Assembly: GCA_012270125.1 (NCBI GenBank)
Contig: JAAXIY010000070.1
Location: 1-56,771, forward strand
DNA: 56,771 nt
Origin: Paracoccaceae bacterium
GTDB lineage: Bacteria > Pseudomonadota > Alphaproteobacteria > Rhodobacterales > Rhodobacteraceae
Direction of reading: 5' to 3'
Shown here piece after piece: positions 16,060-24,935 of the stretch (its first letter is position 1; each line of letters begins with the position of its first letter). The position numbers and the translations under genes are program-made. Below the pieces are notes generated by a model. The model was not told where the DNA came from. It made no database searches and saw nothing but the letters and a program-made list of their open reading frames with translations.

Positions 16060-17799
16060 CTAAACCGCGAATTGGGCATCGTCTAAAAGCAACTGAACAG
16101 TTCGTTTGCCACGCCAGTAGTTAATATCAAGTCTTCCACAAAGATGTATTGAGCGGCCATCATGCTTTTCAAGAGCTCGGCCAATTTCTTTTTCGAAAGC
16201 GTTGAAGCAAATTGCCTCCAATGAGCCAGTAATATCACCAAACTTTATTTTTAAATGAGAAGTTCCTACACGTTTCACAAAAGAAATTTGCATGTTTGTA
16301 AAAACAAAGGTTGGTGCTTTAGCACCAGGACCGTACGGCCCTGCAGAATTTAATAATTCTACAAGTTCAAGTGTTGCTGCGCTGGGTACTAGCATAGAGT
16401 CTATATTTATCTTGGGTGAGCTATCTATCTTCGTACCCTGCTGTTTTATGATGTTATTCAGGCGACGCATCGCTTTTTCTAAATTATTTTCTGTAACACT
16501 CAAACCTACGGCCATTTTATGCCCACCCCCAGCTAATAATAATCCCTCGCTGACTAATTTTTGAATTGCAAAACCTAAATCTACACCAGAGACTGATCTT
16601 CCAGATCCTTTTCCAATTGAGCCATCAAATCCAATAACAATGGAAGGTAAGTTGGTTAAATCTTTCATCCTGGAGGCAACAATTCCAACAACGCCAGGAT
16701 GCCAAGAATTACCAGCAGCCCAAGCTAATGAGTCATAGCTCTTATGGCTAATTGCTTGTTCTAGGGCAGCTTCTTTTATTTGATTTTCAAGGTCTCGCCT
16801 TTCGGTGTTTAACTGGTCTAAACGCTCTGCTATTGCCTTAGCCGTATCCAGATCCTGAGAAATTAACAATTTAGCGCCTAAATCTGGCTTTCCTATTCTT
16901 CCCCCTGCATTTATGCGTGGTCCCAATAGAAAACCCAGATGATATGCGGAAGGTTCTTGATCAATTTTTATTTGATCTGAAAGGGCGGCAAGCCCAAGTC
17001 TTTTTCTTTTGGCCAAAATTTTTAAACCTTGTCTGACAAAAGCTCTATTTACGCCTATCAATGGAGCTACGTCTGCAACAGTCGCAAGGGCTACCAAATC
17101 GAGAAATTCTAATAAATCAGGAGTTTTTTGATCATTATTCCTTAGAAGACGGCACATCTCCACTAAGCATAAAAAAACAACTGAGGCAGCGCAAAGATGG
17201 TGTAAATTTCCCAATTCGTCTTGTCTGTTTGGATTCACAATTGCGTGACATTTTGGCAATGTCTCATTAGCTAGATGATGATCTAAAACAATTATTTCTG
17301 ATTGATGCTCACTTTCAATCGCCTCATGGCTGAGTGTTCCGCAATCAACGCATATTATTAAAGAGTGCTCGCTTCCTAAAAGTTGCAAGGCTTTAACGTT
17401 AGGGCCAAACCCTTCCTGAACTCTGTCAGGTACATAAAGAGTGCACTCGACATTAAAAAAACGAAACCAATTAATTAAAAGGGCTGCCGAGCAAGCGCCA
17501 TCCACATCATAATCTGCAAAAATTGCAACTTTTTCTGAAGTTTCTGCTGCATATAAAATTCTTTTTGCAGCCACGGTCATATCTTTGAGCTTAGCGGGTT
17601 CCGGCATTAGCTCTCTGAGGGTTGGTTTTAGATATTTTTCTGTTTCAGTTACATCTACACTCAAACGGCTTAAAACAGCGCACAGAGCAATAGGCAAACC
17701 TGTTTCCTGGAAAAGCTTCTCTTGATTTCTCTCCTGCTCAGGACTGGGTCCAATCCATTGCTTTGCTAATATTGATTTTTCAACACCGAGGTAGCTCAA
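16060..17799 (-). CDS. recJ: Single-stranded-DNA-specific exonuclease RecJ
   Basis: A 579-residue 5'-3' single-strand exonuclease used in RecF-pathway recombination, mismatch and base excision repair. The DHH phosphoesterase motifs are clear: FADYDVDGACSAALL (DYDVDG at 96-101), VDCGT (151-155), LDHHLA (DHH at 173-175), then the DHHA1 region with GPRINAGGRIG and the SGRSVSGVDL and GGGHKMAVGLSV motifs that bind metal and DNA, and an OB domain at the C-terminus. It starts six bases after glpX stops, at the end of the hom-glpX-recJ string that is conserved in Rhodobacterales. Confidence 0.96.
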   Translation of the reverse strand: MSYLGVEKSILAKQWIGPSPEQERNQEKLFQETGLPIALCAVLSRLSVDVTETEKYLKPTLRELMPEPAKLKDMTVAAKRILYAAETSEKVAIFADYDVDGACSAALLINWFRFFNVECTLYVPDRVQEGFGPNVKALQLLGSEHSLIICVDCGTLSHEAIESEHQSEIIVLDHHLANETLPKCHAIVNPNRQDELGNLHHLCAASVVFLCLVEMCRLLRNNDQKTPDLLEFLDLVALATVADVAPLIGVNRAFVRQGLKILAKRKRLGLAALSDQIKIDQEPSAYHLGFLLGPRINAGGRIGKPDLGAKLLISQDLDTAKAIAERLDQLNTERRDLENQIKEAALEQAISHKSYDSLAWAAGNSWHPGVVGIVASRMKDLTNLPSIVIGFDGSIGKGSGRSVSGVDLGFAIQKLVSEGLLLAGGGHKMAVGLSVTENNLEKAMRRLNNIIKQQGTKIDSSPKINIDSMLVPSAATLELVELLNSAGPYGPGAKAPTFVFTNMQISFVKRVGTSHLKIKFGDITGSLEAICFNAFEKEIGRALEKHDGRSIHLCGRLDINYWRGKRTVQLLLDDAQFAV

Positions 17800-17805
17800 A
17801 AAGAT

Positions 17806-18771
17806 TTATCCCGTTGGGTTTTTATAAATCATTCGACGTATTGATCCTGTTTTCGATCGCATAAGAATTGTTTCCGTGGTAACGAAACCAACTTCTCTTT
17901 TTATTGCTGGAAGTAAAGAGCCTCCAGTAACACCAGTAGCTGCGAAAATAACATCTTGTGTTACCATTTCATCTTTGGTGTAAATACGGTCAAAATCCTT
18001 AATTCCTGCTTTAATAGCACGTGCTTTTTCGTCATCATTACGAAAAATTAGACGGCCGTAAATCTGTCCGCCCATGCATTTTAAGGCAGCAGCAGCCAGT
18101 ACACCTTCTGGAGCTCCACCAATTCCCATATAAATATCGATCCCCGTTGTGGAAGGCTCGGCGCAATGCATTACTCCTGCCACGTCGCCGTCGGTTATAA
18201 GACGAATAGCAGCGCCTGTAGAACGAACGTCTTCAATTATTGTTTGATGACGAGGCCTATCTAATACACATACGGTTATGTCTTTTGCTTCACATTTTTT
18301 CGCTTTAGCTAATGCTAGAATACGTTCACGCGGGGACATTTCTAAAGAAACTACGTCAGTTTTGTAACCTGGACCAATTGCCAATTTTTCCATGTAAACG
18401 TCTGGAGCGTGTAGCATTGAGCCACGCGGCCCCATAGCAATCACAGTTAAAGCATTGGGCATGTCCTTTGCTGTCAAGGTTGTGCCTTCAAGTGGATCAA
18501 GTGCTATATCGACCCCGGGGCCATGCCCGCTCCCAACTTCTTCGCCGATATATAGCATGGGTGCTTCATCCCTTTCGCCCTCGCCTATGACAACAACACC
18601 AGAGATATCCAATTTATTTAACTGATCTCGCATTGCATTTACTGCCGCTTGATCAGCTGCCTTTTCATCACCTCTGCCTATTAAGTCTGCGGAAGCTATA
18701 GCAGCAGCTTCAGAAACGCGAGCTAAACCCAATGACAACATACGGTCATTAAAATCTATTTTATTAGTCAT
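17806..18771 (-). CDS. glpX: Fructose-1,6-bisphosphatase, class II
   Basis: A 321-residue class II (GlpX) phosphatase that converts fructose 1,6-bisphosphate to fructose 6-phosphate in gluconeogenesis. Visible signatures are GEGERDEAPMLYIGEEVGSG (about residues 62-81) and DPLEGTT with metal-binding Asp and Glu, and later GGAPEGVLAAAALKCMGGQIYG. It lies 24 bases after hom and six before recJ. As the only FBPase here it would fit an organism living on organic acids and amino acids. Some members also act on sedoheptulose 1,7-bisphosphate. Confidence 0.95.
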   Translation of the reverse strand: MTNKIDFNDRMLSLGLARVSEAAAIASADLIGRGDEKAADQAAVNAMRDQLNKLDISGVVVIGEGERDEAPMLYIGEEVGSGHGPGVDIALDPLEGTTLTAKDMPNALTVIAMGPRGSMLHAPDVYMEKLAIGPGYKTDVVSLEMSPRERILALAKAKKCEAKDITVCVLDRPRHQTIIEDVRSTGAAIRLITDGDVAGVMHCAEPSTTGIDIYMGIGGAPEGVLAAAALKCMGGQIYGRLIFRNDDEKARAIKAGIKDFDRIYTKDEMVTQDVIFAATGVTGGSLLPAIKREVGFVTTETILMRSKTGSIRRMIYKNPTG

Positions 18772-18795
18772 AATTTCGACACCATTTCTGTAATT

Positions 18796-20082
18796 TCACA
18801 CTACTTCTATTCTGATTGCTACCGGCTGGGCCTTCAAAACTTCAGTATTGGGCATTTTTTGGATCGCTTTCATTAAATCTTCATGTCTAATTTCATGCGT
18901 TACAATTAAAACAGGTGCATTTTCATCTTCATGACCATATTGGCGCATACGATCAATGGAGACATTAAATTCACTTAGAATTTTAGTTATTTTCGCGAGA
19001 GCGCCCGGTTCGTCATGAAGTAACATCCGTAAATAGTATGGAGCAAGCGTTTGCGACTTTGAAGATATTGCCTTTGTAAGTGTTTTTGCGGGTTGACCAA
19101 AAGTTGTTAACCTGTTTCCGCGGGCTAAATCTGCTAAATCAGCGATAACCGCACTTGCCGTTGGTCCTTCCCCTGCGCCGGCGCCTCTTAGTACAATTTG
19201 GCCTACCTGATCACCTTCTATAACTATCATATTGGTCCCGCCTTCGAGTTGACCTAGAGGTGAGGAGGCTGGAACCAGACACGGTGCCATTCTTTGTTCC
19301 AACCCATTACTGGTCATTTGGCTAACACCCAACAGTTTTATTCGATAACCCATATCAGCGGCCTGATGAATATCATTAATTGTTATTTTATCTATGCCGT
19401 CTAACTCGACTCCATTAAAGTTTACTTCGGTACCAAAAGCAATTGATGACAGTAATGAAAGTTTGTGGGCAGCATCTATGCCCCCGATGTCCAGATTGGG
19501 GTCTGCTTCCAAATAACCCAAATCATCGGCTTCAGAAAAAACTTCTTCATAACTTAATCCTGAGGACTCCATTCGCGTCAGGATATAGTTGCAGGTACCG
19601 TTCATAACTCCCATTATTTTACTAATGGAATTCCCAGCCAAACCCTCTGTTAAAGATTTGATGACCGGGATACCTCCCGCAACCGCTGCTTCAAATCGCA
19701 AGGCAGATCCACTTTCTTCTGCAATTAGAGCTAAACTTTGACCATGATGAGCAAGAAGAGCTTTATTTGCTGTGATAACATCTTTTCCATTTTTTATTGC
19801 AAGCTCTAAGGCTTCTTTCGCAACCCCTTCGTGACCACCGATAAGCTCTATAAAAACATCAACATCGTCTCTTTTAACAAGGGAAATTGGATCCTGTTCC
19901 CATGGGTATGGGGTTAAATCTACGCCTCTTTCTTTATCTTTATTTTTTGCCGTAACGGCCGAAATTATGATTTGTTTCCCAGTACGTGCTTCCAAAAGGG
20001 ATTTTTTCTCTTGAATTATTTTAATTACGCCAACACCAACCGTGCCTAACCCAGCAATTCCAAGCCTCAAGGGTTTAGTCAT
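18796..20082 (-). CDS. hom: Homoserine dehydrogenase
   Basis: A 428-residue NAD(P)-dependent enzyme that reduces aspartate semialdehyde to homoserine for threonine and methionine synthesis. It has a Rossmann GIAGLGTVGVG (about residues 8-18), ITANKALLAHHG, the catalytic-domain MNGTCNYILTRM and SEADDLGYLEADPNLDIGGIDAAHKL with its active Asp and Lys, and a C-terminal ACT domain (about 345-428) for threonine feedback. It heads the hom-glpX-recJ transcription unit and is divergent from a TetR gene; their shared 132-bp gap carries the palindrome at 20187-20200. I saw no SAM riboswitch. Confidence 0.96.
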   Translation of the reverse strand: MTKPLRLGIAGLGTVGVGVIKIIQEKKSLLEARTGKQIIISAVTAKNKDKERGVDLTPYPWEQDPISLVKRDDVDVFIELIGGHEGVAKEALELAIKNGKDVITANKALLAHHGQSLALIAEESGSALRFEAAVAGGIPVIKSLTEGLAGNSISKIMGVMNGTCNYILTRMESSGLSYEEVFSEADDLGYLEADPNLDIGGIDAAHKLSLLSSIAFGTEVNFNGVELDGIDKITINDIHQAADMGYRIKLLGVSQMTSNGLEQRMAPCLVPASSPLGQLEGGTNMIVIEGDQVGQIVLRGAGAGEGPTASAVIADLADLARGNRLTTFGQPAKTLTKAISSKSQTLAPYYLRMLLHDEPGALAKITKILSEFNVSIDRMRQYGHEDENAPVLIVTHEIRHEDLMKAIQKMPNTEVLKAQPVAIRIEVV

Positions 20083-20186
20083 TTCAAATCCTTTTCGAAA
20101 GATCTCTGTGTGGCCGGTGTATATTGAGATCTCATGCCTTGCAATCTATAACATCTTTTAATTATGGTTATAATAAGGGTTTTTTT

Positions 20187-20200
20187 TGAACAACTGTTCA
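20187..20200. promoter_or_regulatory. Operator candidate for the TetR-family regulator
   Basis: TGAACA and TGTTCA form a perfect inverted repeat with a two-base spacer, ending 14 bases before the TetR start codon. Its position over the expected promoter/leader of the regulator gene is typical of TetR autoregulation. It is about 105 bases from hom, so control of hom is less likely. Confidence 0.55.
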
Positions 20201-20214
20201 GTTAAAATAAAGAA

Positions 20215-20799
20215 ATGGCCCGCACATTAGGATCTCACGCAAAGCATACTAAACCTAAAATTAGTGCGATTGCGTTAAATCTATTTTCAGAGCAAGGTTT
20301 TGCAGCAGTCTCTATGAGACAGATTGCTGCAAAAGCGGGATTACAAGCCGGAGCTTTGTATAATTATTTTCCTGATAAACAAACGATCTTATCAGAATTG
20401 TTAATAAACCATATGGAAAATTTGTTGGAAACTTGGTCAGCGCAAGTATTACCGGATGAACCCAATGAACTATTAAAATTTTTTGTTGATTTTCACATTG
20501 ATTATCACCTTAACCGACCAGAAGAAGTTTTTATTGCTTATATGGAACTTAGAAATTTAAGTGACGATAATTTTAGAAAAATAGAAAAGCTTAGAGGTAA
20601 GTATGAACTTATACTAAGCAAAATTTTAACTGATGGCGTAAAAGAAGATTTGTTTTCTTGCAAAGATATCAAAATAACAAGTTTGGCAATTATAGGAATG
20701 CTTAAAGAGCTCAATACTTGGTATAAAAAAGATGGTAGGGTTTCTGTCTTAGAGGTGAAAAATATTTATAAAGAAATCGTTTTAAAAGCCGTAAGTTAA
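20215..20799 (+). CDS. TetR/AcrR-family transcriptional regulator
   Basis: A 194-residue repressor with a classic N-terminal TetR helix-turn-helix: ALNLFSEQGFAAVSMRQIAAKAGLQAGALYNYFPDKQTIL (about residues 22-61). The C-terminal ligand domain contains FFVDFHIDYHLNRPEEVFIAYMELRNLSD, a pattern I associate with the KstR2/acyl-CoA-responsive branch of TetR proteins, although that assignment is tentative. A palindrome just before its start suggests self-repression. The next gene in the same direction, 94 bases on, encodes a beta-hydroxyacid dehydrogenase-like protein that may be a target. Confidence 0.88.
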   Translation: MARTLGSHAKHTKPKISAIALNLFSEQGFAAVSMRQIAAKAGLQAGALYNYFPDKQTILSELLINHMENLLETWSAQVLPDEPNELLKFFVDFHIDYHLNRPEEVFIAYMELRNLSDDNFRKIEKLRGKYELILSKILTDGVKEDLFSCKDIKITSLAIIGMLKELNTWYKKDGRVSVLEVKNIYKEIVLKAVS

Positions 20800-20893
20800 T
20801 ACAGCTTTTGTGGCAATGAGTGTCGCGTTTTGGCGTGCTTAGCTTTCCATTTCTAATAATATGGTAGGAAATTGTTTATAAAGGTTATGATAC

Positions 20894-21832
20894 ATGCATG
20901 TAGGATTTATTGGCTTAGGAAATGTCGGTGGCAAATTATCTGGAAGCCTGCTGCGAAACGGTACTAAGCTTTCAGTTCACGATTTAAATAAAAGTTTAGT
21001 GACTGAATTTGTCTCCAGGGGAGCAATAGATGGTCAAAATCCACGAAATATAATGCAGACGTGCGATGTGATAATCACCTGCTTACCAAGCCCGAGCGCA
21101 TCAAATGAAGTTATGCAACAGATGCTTGAATTTATAACTCCTAAAAAAGTATGGATGGAAATGTCAACTACGGATGAAGCCGAGGTAAAGAGATTAGGGG
21201 CTTTGGTAAAAGAGAAAGAAGGATCGGCTGTTGATTGTCCTGTTTCGGGTGGTTGCCATAGAGCTGATACAGGAAATATAAGTATTTTTGCAGGATGTGA
21301 GCGAGAAACTTTTGAATACATTCTCCCACTTCTAACAAAAATGGGACGCAGAGTACTTCACACTGGGGAGTTAGGTTCTGCCAGTGTGCTTAAAGTTATT
21401 ACAAATTATTTAGCTACTGCAAATCTTGTTTCTTGTGCTGAAGCATTAACTGTCGCAAAAGGTGCAGGCATGGATTTGCAAATCGCTTATAAAGCTTTTT
21501 CCATTTCGTCTGGAAACTCGTTTGTAAATGAAACCGAAAGTCAGGTTATTCTAAATGGAAGTAGAGATATCTCTTTTACGATGGATTTAGTCGCAAAAGA
21601 TATTGGCTTATTCCAAGCAGTTGCTGATCGAGCTCAAATTCCTTTAGAATTAAACCCTTTGTTAATTTCGATATTTCAGGATGGGATAAAACGTTACGGT
21701 CCACGAGAATTATCGCCTAACATCATTAAAAGACTCGAAGAAACTACTGGTCTGGACATACGAGCTCCTGGTTTTCCAGCAGAGATGGTGGATGATGAGC
21801 CAGAGGAAACTGGTTACGAAGTTACCATCTAA
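20894..21832 (+). CDS. Beta-hydroxyacid dehydrogenase family (3-hydroxyisobutyrate dehydrogenase-like) oxidoreductase
   Basis: A 312-residue NAD(P)-dependent enzyme with a Rossmann GFIGLGNVGG (about residues 4-13), the substrate-binding VDCPVSGGCHRADTGNISIFAGC and the catalytic-lysine helix LKVITNYLATANLVSCAEAL. The family oxidises 3-hydroxyisobutyrate, tartronate semialdehyde (reverse), 6-phosphogluconate-like and related acids. An acidic C-terminal tail of about 25 residues (ending EMVDDEPEETGYEVTI) extends past the normal end of the family. The substrate is not known. It follows the TetR gene by 94 bases and converges on gcrA. Confidence 0.85.
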   Translation: MHVGFIGLGNVGGKLSGSLLRNGTKLSVHDLNKSLVTEFVSRGAIDGQNPRNIMQTCDVIITCLPSPSASNEVMQQMLEFITPKKVWMEMSTTDEAEVKRLGALVKEKEGSAVDCPVSGGCHRADTGNISIFAGCERETFEYILPLLTKMGRRVLHTGELGSASVLKVITNYLATANLVSCAEALTVAKGAGMDLQIAYKAFSISSGNSFVNETESQVILNGSRDISFTMDLVAKDIGLFQAVADRAQIPLELNPLLISIFQDGIKRYGPRELSPNIIKRLEETTGLDIRAPGFPAEMVDDEPEETGYEVTI

Positions 21833-21859
21833 AACTTAAATACTACGTTGTTGCAACAA

Positions 21860-22414
21860 TTAGCGTCGTCGGTCACGACGACTGTTCATTGGTTGAAAAG
21901 CTACCCCCACATGCGCCTCGCAGTAGGGCTTGCCTGACTGAGTGGCTAGGCCACAAAACCAAAAATCTTCAGTTGCCGGGTCACCAACTGGCCATTTACA
22001 GGTCTTTTCTGTTAGTTCAAGCAGACTTAATTTTTTTGCTTTTTTTTCGATTTCGTTTACGCGAGCTAGCGCTTCTGGGCTGATTTCGTTTGCTGATGGT
22101 TGTGGTGGAAGAGGCTGGCCTGCAGGTATTATCTGCCGCCTTAGTGAAGTAACGTTGTCCGTTTTTTGTTCCGTAGCTTCAATTTTACGTGCTTTTTGTT
22201 TTGCTTTGGTGCTGCTTTTGGGAGCGGTCTTAGTTTTGGTATCAGATTTATTGGCTGTATTTGTTGTTGCTCTATTAGATAAACCAAGGCGGTGAACTTT
22301 ACCAATGACTGCGTTCCTAGTTACTCCACCAAGCTCTTTAGCTATTTGACTCGCGGAGTTGCCCTCAGCCCACATTTTGGTCAATATTTCAACTCGCTCA
22401 TCTGTCCAAGACAT
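21860..22414 (-). CDS. gcrA: GcrA cell cycle regulator
   Basis: A 184-residue GcrA protein, the alphaproteobacterial factor that binds sigma-70 RNA polymerase and CcrM-methylated GANTC promoters to time cell-cycle genes. The N-terminal DNA-binding part is unmistakable (MSWTDERVEILTKMWAEG, then ASQIAKELGGVTRNAVIGKVHRLGL), followed by a long lysine-rich linker (about 50-120) and the conserved C-terminal domain CKWPVGDPATEDFWFCG with EAHVGVAFQP. The linker is longer than in some relatives. It is transcribed after pcs with a 107-bp gap. Confidence 0.96.
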   Translation of the reverse strand: MSWTDERVEILTKMWAEGNSASQIAKELGGVTRNAVIGKVHRLGLSNRATTNTANKSDTKTKTAPKSSTKAKQKARKIEATEQKTDNVTSLRRQIIPAGQPLPPQPSANEISPEALARVNEIEKKAKKLSLLELTEKTCKWPVGDPATEDFWFCGLATQSGKPYCEAHVGVAFQPMNSRRDRRR

Positions 22415-22521
22415 TCTTTCACCTCAATTTTATCGTTGGGCATAATAGTTAATCGAACAGGAGATACAAGGTGCCCAGAAAGTTTTTGTAATAATTGTAA
22501 GAATGTTTTCTGAGTTTTTAA

Positions 22522-23235
22522 TTAATTTTCTCTACGAGTTGGCAAAACCTGTTGAAGAGCGCCCGCCAAAACTAAATATGATGAACAAAATATGAGCCCG
22601 TAAATTGCTAAACTATTAGGATCAAAATTTACCCAGGCTGCCCAAGCCCCAAAACTAGTCCATAATAGTGCTACTGGAAAATTTACTATGCGCCACCTTG
22701 CAGTTCTTATTGGATGTATGAATTTTATTGGTAAAAACATGGATAAGGCCAAGACAGCGACTATTGCAATTATAAGCCAAAAACTTGGTTTTATCGCAAA
22801 TAGGACGAGAATGACCATATTCCAGCAGCCAGGAAACCCCTGAAAGCTGTTATCTTTTGTTTTCATATTAGTGTCGCAAAAGTACAAAGCTGACGAAAAA
22901 GTGATTATTATGATTGCGAACCAGCCAGTCCATCCAGGAAGCAGTCCGGATTTAAAAAGTGCAAATGCCGGGATAAAAACATAGGTTAAGTAGTCTATTA
23001 TCAAATCAAGTAGTACGCCATCGAAGCGAGGAGCATTTTTTTTAACATCAAAATGCCGCGCTAAAGGACCGTCTATTCCGTCTACTGCAAACGCAACCAC
23101 TAACCATAAAAACATCAGGCTCCACTTTTCTTCGGCTGCCGCTAGCATAGCCAACATGGCAAAAACGGCTCCGGTGGCAGTAAAAAGGTGAACTAATAAA
23201 GCAGTAAAATTTTCTTTTGATGGTCGTTTGTTCAT
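22522..23235 (-). CDS. pcs: Phosphatidylcholine synthase (CDP-alcohol phosphatidyltransferase)
   Basis: A 237-residue inner-membrane enzyme with about seven or eight helices that joins choline to CDP-diacylglycerol to make phosphatidylcholine. The CDP-alcohol phosphotransferase motif is visible as DGIDGPLARHFDVKK followed by FDGVLLDLIIDY, supplying the metal-binding aspartates. The Pcs pattern continues with FQGFPGCWNM and FIHPIRTARWRIVN. This enzyme is common in host-associated and marine alphaproteobacteria that import choline. It lies 25 bases after xerC in the same direction. Confidence 0.9.
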   Translation of the reverse strand: MNKRPSKENFTALLVHLFTATGAVFAMLAMLAAAEEKWSLMFLWLVVAFAVDGIDGPLARHFDVKKNAPRFDGVLLDLIIDYLTYVFIPAFALFKSGLLPGWTGWFAIIIITFSSALYFCDTNMKTKDNSFQGFPGCWNMVILVLFAIKPSFWLIIAIVAVLALSMFLPIKFIHPIRTARWRIVNFPVALLWTSFGAWAAWVNFDPNSLAIYGLIFCSSYLVLAGALQQVLPTRREN

Positions 23236-23260
23236 GGAATGCTTAATGCCCAGTTTTTAA

Positions 23261-24211
23261 TTAATTTAGACTATTCTTGGATTTGGCTTTAGGATGTGTT
23301 TTTGAATATACATCCATCAAATGCGCAGAGTCGACAGACGTATAAATTTGCGTTGTGGATAAGCTGGTATGTCCTAATAGTTCTTGAATGGATCTAAGGT
23401 CTGCTCCAGATGTCAAAAGATGAGTTGCAAAGCTGTGTCTCAAAGAGTGGGGAGTTGCATTTGAAGCTAAACCAAGTTTTTCACGTAATAATTTCATAAT
23501 TAATTGTATTGACCTTGGGTTTAAACTCCCGCCGCGAACACCCCTAAAGATATTATCGTTACCATCCAAAGTAAACGGTAATAGCTTGAGATAGTTTTCA
23601 ACACTTTCTCTAGCAATTTGCAATATTGGAATAATCCTAAACTTATCACCTTTTCCTTTTACTTTAAGGTTATTTGTTAAAGGCATATCATTATATTTTA
23701 TGCTCAAAGCTTCTGAAATTCGCAGACCGCAACCATACAATAACAATATCACTGCGGTATTCCTTGCTACTATCCATGGCTCATTGCTTGTTAAATCAAC
23801 ACTACTAGAAATTTCTTTAGCAGCTTCCTGCGAAAGCGCCCTAGGTAATTTTTTTTGAAATTTTGGAGCTTTTGTTATTAAAACTAAAGTTGGATCAATC
23901 CCACGTCTTTTTCCTAACCATCTATAAAATGATTTAACTGATGAAAGCTGTCTTGCAATAGATCTGGAGGACTTTCCTGATCTGCGATTTTCTGCCATCC
24001 AGGCCCGCATGGAAGCTTGGTCTACTTTTTCAAGCTGACCGACACTGCTTTTTATTCCAGTGTGTATTGTTAAAAAAGAGAAAAAATCCATTAAATCTCT
24101 GTTATAGGCGGCTAATGTATTAGGTGATGTCCCTTCCAAAGCGGATTTTATATCAAGCCATTCCTTTAGTAAGGCTGCATTTGCGGAAGATATAAGCTCT
24201 AGTTTAACCAA
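23261..24211 (-). CDS. xerC: Tyrosine recombinase XerC/XerD
   Basis: A 316-residue site-specific recombinase that resolves chromosome dimers at dif. All catalytic residues can be placed: Arg164 (GLRISEAL), Lys187 (VKGKGDK), His255 and Arg258 (HSLRHS), His281 (LGHTS) and the nucleophile Tyr290 (QIYTSV). The N-terminal core-binding SAM-like domain spans about 10-115. Length and the position beside DUF484 favour XerC rather than a phage integrase. The start appears to be TTG at 24209-24211, and the upstream DUF484 frame overlaps it by 13 bases. Confidence 0.92.
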   Translation of the reverse strand: MVKLELISSANAALLKEWLDIKSALEGTSPNTLAAYNRDLMDFFSFLTIHTGIKSSVGQLEKVDQASMRAWMAENRRSGKSSRSIARQLSSVKSFYRWLGKRRGIDPTLVLITKAPKFQKKLPRALSQEAAKEISSSVDLTSNEPWIVARNTAVILLLYGCGLRISEALSIKYNDMPLTNNLKVKGKGDKFRIIPILQIARESVENYLKLLPFTLDGNDNIFRGVRGGSLNPRSIQLIMKLLREKLGLASNATPHSLRHSFATHLLTSGADLRSIQELLGHTSLSTTQIYTSVDSAHLMDVYSKTHPKAKSKNSLN

Positions 24212-24894
24212 TGACTAATTCTTCGCTCAAATACGTTTCCCATAAATTTAAGAAGTTCAACTCCTTGTTGAGCGGTAAATTTTTCTTTTTCTTTGCTCGC
24301 TATTGCCAGAATACCTATGATTTTTTCATTGCCAATTTTTAGTTTTATGCAACCTTCTGATTTTAAATGTTTAGACATTTTTCCATACAGTTGTTCTGAT
24401 CCCTTCGGGGTGGGCCTCAACACTATAGCATCAGTATAGTTGTTTTTACCTTGAGAAATATAGGTATCAACAAAATTTGTAGGATATAAATCTGAAAGAG
24501 CAGGGAAATTAGAAACATTCTTACCAGATTTTTTGAGTGAAGAATGGGTTTCTAAAGCCAGTTTAATGCAATCAACTTTCAAAATATCGCACACTTCTGT
24601 GTTTAAGATTGTTATAAGTTCATCAAAACTGGTTTTTTCCAACAATTTTAGTACGACATGATGAACTTGCTTCATACCTACCAAATTTTCGTATGCTGTT
24701 GCGATAACTTGTTGGTTAGATCTCTTTAGTTTTTTTAGTTCTCCATCCATTTTCTGCATAGCTATGCTACGAAGATCTACTATTTTGCTACCTAAGTTTT
24801 TATCGCCAGCCTCTATAAGTGCACTTAATAAGATTTCATCATTTAAAATTTCATGTGCGTGTTCCAGAATTTCTTCACGAAGCTTTTTATCCAT
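24199..24894 (-). CDS. DUF484 (GAF-like) family protein
   Basis: A 231-residue protein with the DUF484 layout: an N-terminal helix with IVDLRSIAMQKMDGELKKL, then a GAF-like domain ending in GILAIASKEKEKFTAQQGVELLKFMGNVFERRI. It is a known genomic partner of xerC, here overlapping it by 13 bases, which implies coupled translation. Its biochemical role is not established; GAF-type ligand binding is an inference from the fold. It starts 41 bases after the transaldolase stop. Confidence 0.85.
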   Translation of the reverse strand: MDKKLREEILEHAHEILNDEILLSALIEAGDKNLGSKIVDLRSIAMQKMDGELKKLKRSNQQVIATAYENLVGMKQVHHVVLKLLEKTSFDELITILNTEVCDILKVDCIKLALETHSSLKKSGKNVSNFPALSDLYPTNFVDTYISQGKNNYTDAIVLRPTPKGSEQLYGKMSKHLKSEGCIKLKIGNEKIIGILAIASKEKEKFTAQQGVELLKFMGNVFERRISHWLN

Positions 24895-24935
24895 TAATTT
24901 CCAACCACTTTTAAAAATTCTTACCTTGGTGACTT

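Noticed and set aside
21848-21859. TTGTTGCAACAA, a perfect 12-bp palindrome
   Set aside because: It lies between the stops of two convergent genes where no promoter is expected, and has no loop or T-run for a terminator. Chance is adequate.
23261-24211. Tyrosine recombinase as a sign of a prophage or integrative element
   Set aside because: Its length, motifs and overlap with DUF484 are those of XerC. There are no phage genes, attachment-site repeats or tRNA disruption nearby.
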